Both the position numbers and the translations under genes were made by a program. A DNA stretch of 64,000 nt from Planctomycetota bacterium (GTDB lineage: Bacteria; Planctomycetota; Planctomycetia; Pirellulales; PALSA-1355): the NCBI GenBank assembly GCA_003389325.1, contig QQVE01000065.1, positions 165,353 through 229,352 on the forward strand. Direction: 5' to 3'. The notes under the pieces were generated by a model. The model searched no databases and was not told the DNA's origin. It saw nothing but the letters and a program-made list of their open reading frames with translations. Positions 42,156-50,791 of this stretch are shown piece after piece. The stretch's first letter is position 1. Each line of letters begins with the position of its first letter.

Positions 42156-45100
42156 ACAAGCGCGGCACGACGAGCACAACTTCACCAACAAGATCGTCAA
42201 GATCTTCCTGGAGTCGAACCTCTCGCTGATCCTGATTCTGCTGGCCACGATCGTGGGCCTGGCGGCGCTGTGGCTGACGCCGCGCGAGGAAGACCCGCAG
42301 ATCGTGGTGCCGCTGGCCGACGTCTACGTGTCGTTTCCCGGACACTCGGCGGCCGAGGTGGAGCAGCTCGTGGCCACGCCGCTGGAGAAGATCCTGTTTC
42401 AGATCGACGGCGTCGAATACGTCTATTCGATGAGCAGCGAGGGACAGGCCATCATCACCGTGCGCTACTACGTCGGCGAGGATCGCGAGCGGAGCCTGGT
42501 CAAGCTCTACAAGAAGATCGACGAAAACGTCGACATCGTGCCGCCCGGCGTCACCGGCTGGGTCGTCAAGCCGGTCGAAATCGACGACGTGCCGATCGTC
42601 ACGCTTACCCTGGCCAGCGCCACGAGCGACGACATGACCTTGCGCCGCGTGGGCGAAGAGATGGCCCAACGCCTGGCAGCCATCGACGACGTGTCGCGGG
42701 CCTACGTCGTCGGCGGCCGGCCGCGCGTCGTGCAGGTACGGCTCGATCCGGACCGCATGGCCGGCTATCACGTTTCCCCCTTAGAGATCCAGCGAGCCAT
42801 CGCCGCCACCAACGTCCGTCGCATGGCCGGCGATTTCCGCGCGGGCGACGAATTGATCCGCGTCCAGGCCGGCAAGCGGTTTGGCGACGTGCGGCAGTTG
42901 CGCGACCTGGTCGTGGGCGTGTTCGACGGCCAGCCCGTGTTCCTCAAGGACGTGGCCGCGGTAAGCGACGGACCCGACGAGGTGACCAACTACGTCCGCC
43001 ACGGCTGGGGCCCGGCCCGCGGATTCACGCATCACGAGGGCTTTCCCAGCACCGAGCTGGGACACGTCTCGCACTCCGGCGAATCGGAATCCGCGAGCGA
43101 GAGCACGAGCCAGTCGGCCGTCACCATCGCCATCGCCAAGAAGAAGGGCTCCAACGCCGTTTGGGTGGCCGACGAAGTGCTGGCCGAAGCCGAGAAACTC
43201 GGCCGAACGCTCGTGCCCTCCGACACCGAGATGGTGATCACCCGCAACTACGGGCTGACGGCCAACGAAAAAGTGAACGAGCTGGTCGAAGCGCTGGCCG
43301 TGGCGATCCTGATCGTGGTGGCGCTGCTGACCATTGGCCTGGGCTGGCGCGAGGCATTCATCGTGGCCGTGGCCGTGCCCGTGGTGTTCGGGCTCACGCT
43401 GGCGGTGAACCTGATGCTGGGCTTCACCATCAATCGCGTGACGCTGTTCGCGTTGATCCTTTCGCTGGGTTTGCTCGTCGACGATCCGATCGTGGACGTC
43501 GAGAACATCACCCGACACTTCCACCTGCGCAAACGGGCCACGCGGCGGATCGTGCTCGAGGCGGTGGCCGAGATTCGCCCGCCGCTGATCGCGGCCACCC
43601 TGGCCGTGATCGTCAGCTTTCTGCCGATGTTCTTCATCACCGGCATGATGGGGCCCTACATGCGTCCCATGGCCCTGAACGTGCCGGTGACGATGCTGAT
43701 GTCGATGCTCGTGGCTTTCACCATCACGCCCTGGCTGGCCTACCACGGCCTGCGCCACAAGTACCGCCAAGGCGGGTTGGAGGACGCCCACGGCGAGGTC
43801 GACGACCTCGACGCGGTCAAGAGGTCGCCGCTGTACAAGATGTTCTATCCGCTGATGGCCCCCCTGCTCCACAGCCGGCTGGTGGCCTGGTCGTTCCTGC
43901 TGCTGATGTTCGTGCTTACCGTGGCCGCCATGGGGCTGGCCGCGGTGCGCAGCGTACCCTTGAAGATGCTCCCCTTCGACAACAAGAACGAGCTGCTGCT
44001 AGTGCTCGACTTCGACGAAGGCACGACGCTCGAGCGGAATGATGCGGCGGTGCGCGCGTTCGAGGACTTTTTGGCCGGCGTGCCCGAGGTGGCCGACTTC
44101 ACCAGCTATGTCGGCGTGGGCTCGCCCATGGATTTCAACGGCCTGGTGCGGCACTACTACCTGCGCCAGGGAGACAACGTCGCCGACCTGCGCATCAACC
44201 TGGCCGGCAAAAAGAACCGCGACGCGCAAAGCCACGGCATCGGCCTGCGGATGCGCAACGAGCTCCAGGAAATCGCCGACCGGCACGACGTGCGGATGAA
44301 GCTCGTCGAGACTCCGCCCGGTCCGCCGGTGATCGCCAGCGTCGTGGCCGAAGTCTACGGTCAGGAAGACGACAGCTATGCCGACATCCTGCGGGCCGCC
44401 GACACGGTGCGGGCCCGCCTGGCCGAAGAGCCCGGCGCGGTCGACGTCGACGACGTGCGCGAGGCCCCGCAGGAAAAATTGGTCTTCATCACCGACACCG
44501 AAAAGGCCGCCCTGAATCACATTTCGGCCGACGACATCGCCTCGACGCTCGCGGCCGTGCTGGACGGGACCACCGTCGGCATCATGCGCAGTGATACGGA
44601 ACGCAACCCGCTCAAGATCGAACTGCGGATGCCCGTCGACCGGCGCTCAAGCGCTGCCGACCTGGCCCGCGTGCAGGTCAAGGGGCGCGAAGGACAACTC
44701 GTGCCGCTGGCCGAGTTGGGCAATTGGGAAACGGCCCGCGTCGACCAGATGATCTATCACAAGAATCTCAAGCGCGTGGCCTACGTGTTTGCCGAGACCG
44801 CGGGCCGCCCGCCGGCCGACGTGGTGGTCGACGTGATGGTCGACCGCGACGACTCGGGCACGATGCCGCCGGATGCCCGCCCCGTGGGCGCTGGCTGGGT
44901 CGCCGAGACAGACGCCCGGCCGGTCGAGGAGCGGACGTTCTTCTCCAACGGCAGCGACATCGCCTGGTCGGTGCCGCCGGGTTTCACCATCGACTTCGCC
45001 GGCGAGGGCGAATGGAAAATCACGCTCGACGTCTTTCGCGACCTCGGGCTGGCGTTCGGCGCGGCGATGATCGGCATCTACATTTTGCTGGTAGCGCAGA

Positions 45101-45636
45101 TGCGGTCCTTCGTGATTCCGGTCGTCGTCATGCTGGCCATTCCGCTGACGGTGCTGGGCGTCATGCCGGGCTTTTGGCTGCTCAACGCGCTGAACGCCAG
45201 CCAGATCGGCGGCTTTCTCGATCCGGTGTACTTCACCGCCACGGGCATGATCGGCATGATTGCGCTGTCGGGCATCGTCACGCGCGACTCGATCATCCTG
45301 GTGGACTTCATTCACGTGTCGCTCGCGCGCGGCCGGTCGCTGTTCGACGCGATCATGGAAAGCCGCGTCGTGCGGCTGCGGCCCATTCTGCTCACGGCCT
45401 CGACCGCCATGCTCAGCGCCGCGCCGATCATCATCGACCCCATCTTTTCCGGCCTGGCCTGGGCGCTGATCTTCGGCCTGTTCGCCTCGACCCTCTTCAC
45501 GCTGTTCGTGATTCCCGTGGCCTACTGGCTGCTCTATGCCAACACCCCCGGCCACGGCCTGCCCGTCTCGCTGATGGACGAAGAAGACCCGCTGCACCAC
45601 CATCCCGAGCCGATCGAACACGCGACCGCACCGTAG
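42148..45636 (+). CDS. RND-family efflux permease
   Basis: 1162 residues from the ATG at 42148, inside the adaptor's end, with GAGG upstream. Typical RND layout: helix 1 (NLSLILILLATIVGLAALWL), a large porter loop, helices 2-6 with LLVDDPIVDVENITRHF, a second porter loop, and helices 8-12 (TATGMIGMIALSGIVTRDSIILVDFIH). The helix-4 motif reads VDDPIVDVEN instead of the usual VDDAIVVVEN, keeping the proton-relay aspartates. Slightly longer than AcrB because of an insertion near residues 295-330. The substrate is unknown. Confidence 0.93.
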   Translation: MAEQARHDEHNFTNKIVKIFLESNLSLILILLATIVGLAALWLTPREEDPQIVVPLADVYVSFPGHSAAEVEQLVATPLEKILFQIDGVEYVYSMSSEGQAIITVRYYVGEDRERSLVKLYKKIDENVDIVPPGVTGWVVKPVEIDDVPIVTLTLASATSDDMTLRRVGEEMAQRLAAIDDVSRAYVVGGRPRVVQVRLDPDRMAGYHVSPLEIQRAIAATNVRRMAGDFRAGDELIRVQAGKRFGDVRQLRDLVVGVFDGQPVFLKDVAAVSDGPDEVTNYVRHGWGPARGFTHHEGFPSTELGHVSHSGESESASESTSQSAVTIAIAKKKGSNAVWVADEVLAEAEKLGRTLVPSDTEMVITRNYGLTANEKVNELVEALAVAILIVVALLTIGLGWREAFIVAVAVPVVFGLTLAVNLMLGFTINRVTLFALILSLGLLVDDPIVDVENITRHFHLRKRATRRIVLEAVAEIRPPLIAATLAVIVSFLPMFFITGMMGPYMRPMALNVPVTMLMSMLVAFTITPWLAYHGLRHKYRQGGLEDAHGEVDDLDAVKRSPLYKMFYPLMAPLLHSRLVAWSFLLLMFVLTVAAMGLAAVRSVPLKMLPFDNKNELLLVLDFDEGTTLERNDAAVRAFEDFLAGVPEVADFTSYVGVGSPMDFNGLVRHYYLRQGDNVADLRINLAGKKNRDAQSHGIGLRMRNELQEIADRHDVRMKLVETPPGPPVIASVVAEVYGQEDDSYADILRAADTVRARLAEEPGAVDVDDVREAPQEKLVFITDTEKAALNHISADDIASTLAAVLDGTTVGIMRSDTERNPLKIELRMPVDRRSSAADLARVQVKGREGQLVPLAELGNWETARVDQMIYHKNLKRVAYVFAETAGRPPADVVVDVMVDRDDSGTMPPDARPVGAGWVAETDARPVEERTFFSNGSDIAWSVPPGFTIDFAGEGEWKITLDVFRDLGLAFGAAMIGIYILLVAQMRSFVIPVVVMLAIPLTVLGVMPGFWLLNALNASQIGGFLDPVYFTATGMIGMIALSGIVTRDSIILVDFIHVSLARGRSLFDAIMESRVVRLRPILLTASTAMLSAAPIIIDPIFSGLAWALIFGLFASTLFTLFVIPVAYWLLYANTPGHGLPVSLMDEEDPLHHHPEPIEHATAP

Positions 45637-45659
45637 CCGCCCGGCTAAAATTCCTGCCG

Positions 45660-45744
45660 ACACCAGCCCGAAGCGCGAGCGAGGGTCGTTTCGGGTTCTT
45701 TGACCCAACGACGAAGAACCCTCGCTGGCGCTTCGGGCTGGTGT
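45660..45744. repeat. REP-like inverted repeat, ACCAGCCCGAAGCGC family
   Basis: Arms of 27 bases at 45660-45686 (ACACCAGCCCGAAGCG...) and 45718-45744 (...CGCTTCGGGCTGGTGT) are reverse complements with one mismatch, enclosing 31 bases. It lies between the convergent RND permease and transporter genes. From memory, this sequence is widespread in planctomycete intergenic DNA. A weak TTTAGCCGGGC motif sits next to it. Confidence 0.65.
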
Positions 45745-45768
45745 GACGGGCGGAACGCGCTGCCGGCG

Positions 45769-46554
45769 CTATAGCCCCACTTGAATCAGCACGCCGCAGG
45801 CTAATACGGCGGCGCCGGCCAGGGCGTGGGCGAAGCGTTCGACGCCCGTCTTGGGCAAGAGACCCGCGGCCAGGAACACGACGCTGACGCAGCAGACCAT
45901 TGTGATCAGTGTCGCCGCGGCGAAGCCCAAGGTCACCAGCAGCACGGCCTGGCTGTCGAGCGTGGCCGCCGGATACATCAACAGCGGAATCAGCGGCTCG
46001 CACGGGCCGAACACGAAAATCAAGAACAGCACCCACGGCGTGGCCGAAGCCTGATGGGCTTGCGCCTCGTGTTCCTCGTCGGCCGCCGGCCCCGGGTGGA
46101 CTTCGTCCGCGTCGTCGGCGTGGCGGTGGACCAGCATCGTGCCGTCGGGCAGGCGATGCACATGCGCGCTGGGCACGCGCCGCACGGCCTGCACCAGTCC
46201 CCAGGTGAGATACACGGCGCCGAAGGCGATCATCAGCCACCCGGCCAGATCGCCGCGAGCCGCTTCGATGGTCTCGAGCCGCACGACCAGCACGCCCAGC
46301 GCCAAACCCAATCCGCCCAGCAGGATCGAGCTGCCGACGTGCCCCAGCCCGCAAAGGACGGTGATCACCAGCATCTTCTGCAGCGACCACTGCCGGGCCT
46401 TGGCCAGTGCGGCAAACGGCACGTAGTGGTCCGGCCCCAGCAGCGTGTGCATGAAGCCGATCGAAACCGCCGTCGCGAACAGGATGGGAAGCTCAGTCAC
46501 GGCGACACTCGCTAGCTGTCTGAAGGAAGACGTGGCGACGGGTTGCGTGGTCAC
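45769..46554 (-). CDS. Putative nickel/cobalt transporter with histidine-rich loop
   Basis: 261 residues; GTG at 46554, with a possible internal GTG at 46500. Six to seven hydrophobic helices. The first has GFMHTLLGPDHYVPFAAL, an H-x4-DH motif as in nickel/cobalt permeases of the NiCoT/UreH/HupE superfamily. A central loop (about residues 129-168) is rich in histidine and acid (HVHRLPDG, VHRHADDADEVH, EEHEAQAH). It is divergent from hypA, so nickel supply to hydrogenase maturation is the natural reading. Sulfite-exporter-like proteins share this fold and are the alternative. Confidence 0.72.
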   Translation of the reverse strand: MTTQPVATSSFRQLASVAVTELPILFATAVSIGFMHTLLGPDHYVPFAALAKARQWSLQKMLVITVLCGLGHVGSSILLGGLGLALGVLVVRLETIEAARGDLAGWLMIAFGAVYLTWGLVQAVRRVPSAHVHRLPDGTMLVHRHADDADEVHPGPAADEEHEAQAHQASATPWVLFLIFVFGPCEPLIPLLMYPAATLDSQAVLLVTLGFAAATLITMVCCVSVVFLAAGLLPKTGVERFAHALAGAAVLACGVLIQVGL

Positions 46555-46803
46555 ACGCCAAGAATTCTCTCGCGCCGGCGAGCAAAAGTCGACCCAAGGG
46601 ACGGAAAAGTCCCTCGGGCGACCCCGGCGCGACCACCAACTCTACCATGCTTTGTGTCTTCAGTGACGGTTGGGAGATCCCCAGGCGGCGGCCCTCGACA
46701 CCCTGCGAGGCTGGCTGGTCCTGGCACCCAGATGTTGAATTCCTGCATGCGCTCCTCGAAAATCGTTGTGCTGGCTCGAAGTACCGAAACCGGGAATCCA
46801 CGC
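46555..46803. promoter_or_regulatory. Divergent region between the transporter and hypA
   Basis: 249 bases that must carry promoters for both directions. No clear -35/-10 pair, hairpin or NikR-type palindrome was found by eye. Confidence 0.3.
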
Positions 46804-47166
46804 GTGCACGAGTTGTCCATCGCCCACAGCCTGGTGACCACGGCCACCGACGCGCTCGATGCCGAGCGCGCTAGTGGGTCCGATCCGCTGGGCAGAGTCA
46901 AGGCGGTTCATCTCCGCCTCGGCCGGTTGGCGGGAGTGGTCCGCGACGCGCTCGAGTTCTGCTACGATCTGGTCACCGAGGACACGCTGCTAGCCGGTTC
47001 GCAATTGGTGATTCACGACATCGACGTGGTCGTGTTTTGTAACGCGTGTCAGGCCGAACGGACGTTGCCGGGAATTCAACGCTTTCGCTGCCCAGAGTGC
47101 GACAAGCCGACCGGCGACATCCGCCACGGGCGCGAACTCGAGCTGGAATACATCGAACTGGAGTGA
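46804..47166 (+). CDS. hypA: HypA, hydrogenase nickel-insertion chaperone
   Basis: 120 residues. The start must be the GTG at 46804, because HypA needs M-H-E at its N-terminus: H2 and E3 bind nickel. The zinc site has CNAC (79-82) and CPEC (96-99). The protein hands nickel to [NiFe]-hydrogenase with HypB. Length is typical. Its stop TGA overlaps an alternative HypB GTG. It starts the hypABCDEF run. Confidence 0.93.
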   Translation: MHELSIAHSLVTTATDALDAERASGSDPLGRVKAVHLRLGRLAGVVRDALEFCYDLVTEDTLLAGSQLVIHDIDVVVFCNACQAERTLPGIQRFRCPECDKPTGDIRHGRELELEYIELE

Positions 47167-47213
47167 GCGATTCGGCGCTGGCCGTCGCCCTCGCCGCCGC
47201 ACCGAGGTATCTC

Positions 47214-47918
47214 ATGCATCCCCGCATCCTGGAAGTTCGCCGCAATCTGCTCAAGAAGAACGACGAGTTGGCCCGCGACCTGCGCGGACGATTCCTCTCC
47301 GACGGGCTGTTCGTAGTGAACCTGGTTTCCGGCCCCGGCACGGGCAAGACCGCGCTGCTGCGGCGCACGCTGGGCGAACTACTGAACCGCGGCTACCGGC
47401 CGATCGCGCTGGTCGGCGACCTGGCCACCGACAACGACGCCCGCCGCCTGGCCGAGAGCGGGGCGCCGGTGCGTCAGATCACGACCGACGGCGTCTGCCA
47501 CCTGGAAGCCGACATGGTCGCGCGGCACCTGGCCGAGTGGTCGCCGGGTCCGGCCGACTTTCTGTTCATCGAAAACGTCGGCAACCTGGTCTGCCCCGCC
47601 AGTTACGACCTGGGCGAGTCGCTGCGCGTCGTGCTCTTGTCCGTGACCGACGGCGAGGACAAGCCGCTTAAGTATCCCAAGCTGTTCAACACGGCCGACG
47701 TGGCGATCGTCACCAAGGCCGACCTGGCCGAAGCTTGTGAATTCGACCGCGCTGCTGCCGAGGCGAACATCCACGACGTGCGCCCCGGCATGCAGATTTT
47801 TTCCACTTCGGCCAAGACCGGCGTTGGCTTCGATGCCTGGCTCGCGTTCCTGATCGACCAACGGACCGCGTGCGGATTGCCGGTGCGTGACGAGCGGCCG
47901 TTTGTCTCGCAGCCCTGA
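47214..47918 (+). CDS. hypB: HypB, GTPase for hydrogenase nickel insertion
   Basis: 234 residues from the ATG at 47214, with GAGGT five bases upstream; a GTG at 47163 overlapping the hypA stop is an alternative. SIMIBI GTPase: P-loop SGPGTGKTALL, VGDLATDNDARRL, GVCHLEADMV with the dinuclear metal-site Cys-His, ENVGNLVCPASYDLGE and TKADL. The N-terminal histidine-rich nickel store and CxxCGC motif of E. coli HypB are absent, so nickel must come from elsewhere. It partners HypA. Confidence 0.93.
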   Translation: MHPRILEVRRNLLKKNDELARDLRGRFLSDGLFVVNLVSGPGTGKTALLRRTLGELLNRGYRPIALVGDLATDNDARRLAESGAPVRQITTDGVCHLEADMVARHLAEWSPGPADFLFIENVGNLVCPASYDLGESLRVVLLSVTDGEDKPLKYPKLFNTADVAIVTKADLAEACEFDRAAAEANIHDVRPGMQIFSTSAKTGVGFDAWLAFLIDQRTACGLPVRDERPFVSQP

Positions 47919-47963
47919 GCGATCGATTGCGTCTCTAGCGGGTCGATCTGCTAGAATGCCGGT

Positions 47964-48254
47964 ATGTGCGACATGAACAGCCCAAGCGGGGCGCGTCCCC
48001 GAGTGAAATCACGGCGATGGCTATGCGTCATCGTGTTTCTGGGGCCCGTCGGCGTGATCGCCTCCGGTTTACTCTCGTTGTCCGCGGGAGACTCGCCCCG
48101 CCTCGCGATGGCGTTGATCACAGTTGGGGCCTTGCCGTTTGTGATGACGGGCATGCTCAATCTAGTGTGTTACCTCGCCGGCGCCTGGAAGCCCGGCAGG
48201 CCGATGGGTGCCGATTGGCCGCAATCCGGTCGAAGCTCGGACGCGCCTACCTAG
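47964..48254 (+). CDS. Small two-helix membrane protein inside the hyp cluster
   Basis: 96 residues; ATG at 47964 or 47973. Two hydrophobic helices (WLCVIVFLGPVGVIASGLLSL; MALITVGALPFVMTGMLNLVCYLAGAW) with a basic N-terminus. No family recognised. It interrupts hypB and hypC (45 and 61 bases), so co-expression is possible, though a maturation role is not claimed. Codon use is less GC-biased than its neighbours. Confidence 0.5.
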   Translation: MCDMNSPSGARPRVKSRRWLCVIVFLGPVGVIASGLLSLSAGDSPRLAMALITVGALPFVMTGMLNLVCYLAGAWKPGRPMGADWPQSGRSSDAPT

Positions 48255-48315
48255 GATTTAGGCGTTTCCTCGCGCGCAGTCGCTGGCGATTCAACGGAAC
48301 CACCGAGGATGTGAC

Positions 48316-48570
48316 ATGTGCCTGGCCGTGCCCGGACGCGTCGACGCGATCTACCATGCCGAGGGAACGCGCATGGGCAAAGTGAACTTCGGCGGCGTGA
48401 TCAAGGAGGTCTGCCTGGCCTGCGTGCCCGAGATCGAAGTGGGCCAGTACGCGATCGTGCACGTCGGGTTCGCCATCAGCCGCATCGACGAGGCCTCGGC
48501 CTTGCGAACGCTCAAGACCTTTGAGGAGATGGGGCTGCTCGAAGCAGAGCTCGAAAGCGACGTCGGCTAG
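48316..48570 (+). CDS. hypC: HypC/HybG-type hydrogenase maturation chaperone
   Basis: 84 residues beginning MCLAVPG; the essential Cys2 binds the Fe(CN)2CO precursor with HypD. The OB-like domain has GKVNFGGVIKEVCLACVPE and VGQYAIVHVGFAISRIDE, then an acidic C-terminal helix. It is typical in length and is followed by hypD after 55 bases. Confidence 0.95.
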   Translation: MCLAVPGRVDAIYHAEGTRMGKVNFGGVIKEVCLACVPEIEVGQYAIVHVGFAISRIDEASALRTLKTFEEMGLLEAELESDVG

Positions 48571-48625
48571 CGCGCTTTAGCGCCCCGCCGGCCGCAACGC
48601 CGGCACACGAACCAGCGAGGTGGCC

Positions 48626-49726
48626 ATGAAGTATCTGGACGAATTTCGCAACGGCGAAGTCGCCAAGCGTCTGGCCCGCGAAATCCGCGACGCGACGCGC
48701 GGACGCTGGCGCATCATGGAAGTCTGCGGCGGCCAGACGCACTCGATCATTCGTAATGGCATCGACCAGCTACTGCCCGAGGGAATCGAGCTGATCCACG
48801 GGCCCGGTTGCCCCGTGTGCGTGACGCCTTTGGAGTTGATCGACAAGGCCCTGGCAATCGCCTTGCGGCCGGAAGTGATTTTCTGCTCGTTCGGCGACAT
48901 GTTGCGCGTGCCCGGCAGCTCGCAGGACCTGTTCGCGGTCCGAAGCCAAGGCGGCGACGTGCGCGTGGTCTACAGCCCGCTCGACGCCGTGAAGCTGGCT
49001 CGCGCCAACCCCGATCGGCAGGTCGTGTTCTTTGGCGTGGGCTTCGAGACCACGGCTCCGGCCAACGCCATGGCGGTGCACCTGGCCAAGGCCCAGAACG
49101 TGCAGAACTTTTCGATGCTCGTCTCCCACGTGCTGGTGCCGCCGGCCATCGAGGCGATCATGCGCTCGCCCGGCAATCGGGTGCAGGCCTTTCTGGCGGC
49201 GGGGCACGTGTGCAGCGTGATGGGCTTCTGGCAGTATCCGCCGCTGGCCGAACGGCATCGCGTGCCGATCGTGATCACCGGCTTCGAGCCGTTGGACGTG
49301 CTGGAGGGCATCCGCCGTGCTGTGGTGCAGCTCGAGGCGGGCGAAGCGCGCGTCGAAAACGCCTACGCCCGAGTCGTCACCTGCGAAGGCAATCGCGCGG
49401 CCCAGGACCTGTTGGCGCAGGTGTTCACCGTCACCGCGCGGGCCTGGCGGGGGATCGGCGTCATTCCGAACAGCGGCTGGCGGCTCAGTCCGGCCTATGC
49501 CGAATTCGATGCCGAGCAGCGGTTCGACGTCGGCGGCATCGAAACCGTCGAGTCGCCGCTCTGTCGCAGTGGCGAAGTGTTGCAGGGGGCGCTCAAGCCG
49601 CATCAATGTCCGGCCTTCGGCAAGGAGTGCACGCCGCGCACGCCGCTCGGCGCGACGATGGTCTCCAGCGAAGGGGCCTGCGCGGCCTACTACAACTACG
49701 GGCGGCTGCTCGAGCAACCCGTGTGA
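48626..49726 (+). CDS. hypD: HypD, Fe(CN)2CO assembly scaffold
   Basis: 366 residues from the ATG at 48626 (GAGGT upstream). IMEVCGGQTHSI, HGPGCPVCVTP and GFETTAPANAMAV are the conserved HypD blocks; the 4Fe-4S cysteines lie in HQCPAFGKECTPRTPLG and SSEGACAAYYNYG. With HypC it assembles the iron-cyanide-CO unit of [NiFe]-hydrogenase. Seven bases separate it from hypE. Confidence 0.96.
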   Translation: MKYLDEFRNGEVAKRLAREIRDATRGRWRIMEVCGGQTHSIIRNGIDQLLPEGIELIHGPGCPVCVTPLELIDKALAIALRPEVIFCSFGDMLRVPGSSQDLFAVRSQGGDVRVVYSPLDAVKLARANPDRQVVFFGVGFETTAPANAMAVHLAKAQNVQNFSMLVSHVLVPPAIEAIMRSPGNRVQAFLAAGHVCSVMGFWQYPPLAERHRVPIVITGFEPLDVLEGIRRAVVQLEAGEARVENAYARVVTCEGNRAAQDLLAQVFTVTARAWRGIGVIPNSGWRLSPAYAEFDAEQRFDVGGIETVESPLCRSGEVLQGALKPHQCPAFGKECTPRTPLGATMVSSEGACAAYYNYGRLLEQPV

Positions 49727-49732
49727 GTACCC

Positions 49733-50791
49733 ATGGCTGATTCGATCGACATCGACGAACTGGCTTGCCCCGTGCCGCTACGCGATTATCCGGCGATCGT
49801 GCTGGGCCACGGCGGCGGCGGCAAACTCTCGGCCGAGCTGGTCGAGAACCTGTTCCTGCCGGCCTTTCGCAACGACGCGCTGGCGCAGCTGGGCGATGCC
49901 GCGGTGCTGCCGCCGGGTTCGGGGCGGATGGCGTTCACGACCGATTCGTTCGTCGTGCGGCCGCTGTTTTTTCCCGGCGGCTCGATCGGCGACCTGGCCG
50001 TTCACGGCACGATCAACGACCTGGCCGCCAGCGGCGCGCAACCGCGCTTCTTGAGCGCCGGCTTCATCATCGAGGAAGGCTTTGCCGTGGCCGACCTGCA
50101 CCGCGTCGTACGCCGCATGGGCGAGGCCGCCGCCGCCGCGGGCGTGCCGATCGTGGCCGGCGACACCAAGGTCGTCGAGCGCGGGCACGGCGACGGTTGT
50201 TACATCAACACGGCCGGCATCGGCGAGGTGCCCGACGGCGTGACCATCGGCCCCCACCTGGCCCGGCCCGGCGACGCGGTGATCATCAGCGGCACGATCG
50301 CCGATCACGGCATGGCCATCATGAGCGTGCGCGAGGGGCTCGAGTTCGAGTCGACGATCGAGAGCGATACCGCGGCGCTGCACGAGTTGGTGGCGCGGAT
50401 GCTCGACGCCACGCACGAGGTGCACGTCCTGCGCGATCCCACGCGGGGCGGCATGGCCTCGACGCTCAACGAGATTGCCGCCGCCTCGAAGGTCGGCATC
50501 GTGCTGGACGAAACATCGCTGCCCATCGAGCCAGTGACGCAGGCGGCCTGCGATGTGCTGGGGCTCGACCCGCTGTTCGTGGCCAACGAAGGCAAGATAG
50601 TGGCCATCGTCGCCGCCGATGCGGCCGAGTCGCTGGTGGCGGCGATGCGCGAGCATCCGCTGGGACGGCAGGCCGCCGTCGTCGGGCACGTCACCGGCGA
50701 GCATCCCGGCACAGTCGTCGCGCGCACGGCGGTGGGCGGGCGGCGGGTGATCGCCATGCAAATCGGAGAGCAGTTGCCGCGCATATGTTGA
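49733..50791 (+). CDS. hypE: HypE, carbamoyl dehydratase for hydrogenase cyanide ligands
   Basis: 352 residues. PurM-like ATPase: LGHGGGGKLSAELVENLF, GDAAVLP, TTDSFVVRPLFFPGGSIGDLA and IVAGDTKVVERG. The C-terminus ends PRIC; Cys352 accepts carbamoyl from HypF and is dehydrated to thiocyanate. It overlaps hypF by seven bases (ATGTTGA), implying coupled translation of the two partner proteins. Confidence 0.96.
   Translation: MADSIDIDELACPVPLRDYPAIVLGHGGGGKLSAELVENLFLPAFRNDALAQLGDAAVLPPGSGRMAFTTDSFVVRPLFFPGGSIGDLAVHGTINDLAASGAQPRFLSAGFIIEEGFAVADLHRVVRRMGEAAAAAGVPIVAGDTKVVERGHGDGCYINTAGIGEVPDGVTIGPHLARPGDAVIISGTIADHGMAIMSVREGLEFESTIESDTAALHELVARMLDATHEVHVLRDPTRGGMASTLNEIAAASKVGIVLDETSLPIEPVTQAACDVLGLDPLFVANEGKIVAIVAADAAESLVAAMREHPLGRQAAVVGHVTGEHPGTVVARTAVGGRRVIAMQIGEQLPRIC

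Noticed and set aside
47163..47213. GTG overlapping the hypA stop as the hypB start
   Set aside because: It would add 17 residues with no HypB homology-like features; the ATG at 47214 has GAGGT at ideal spacing. Kept only as an alternative.
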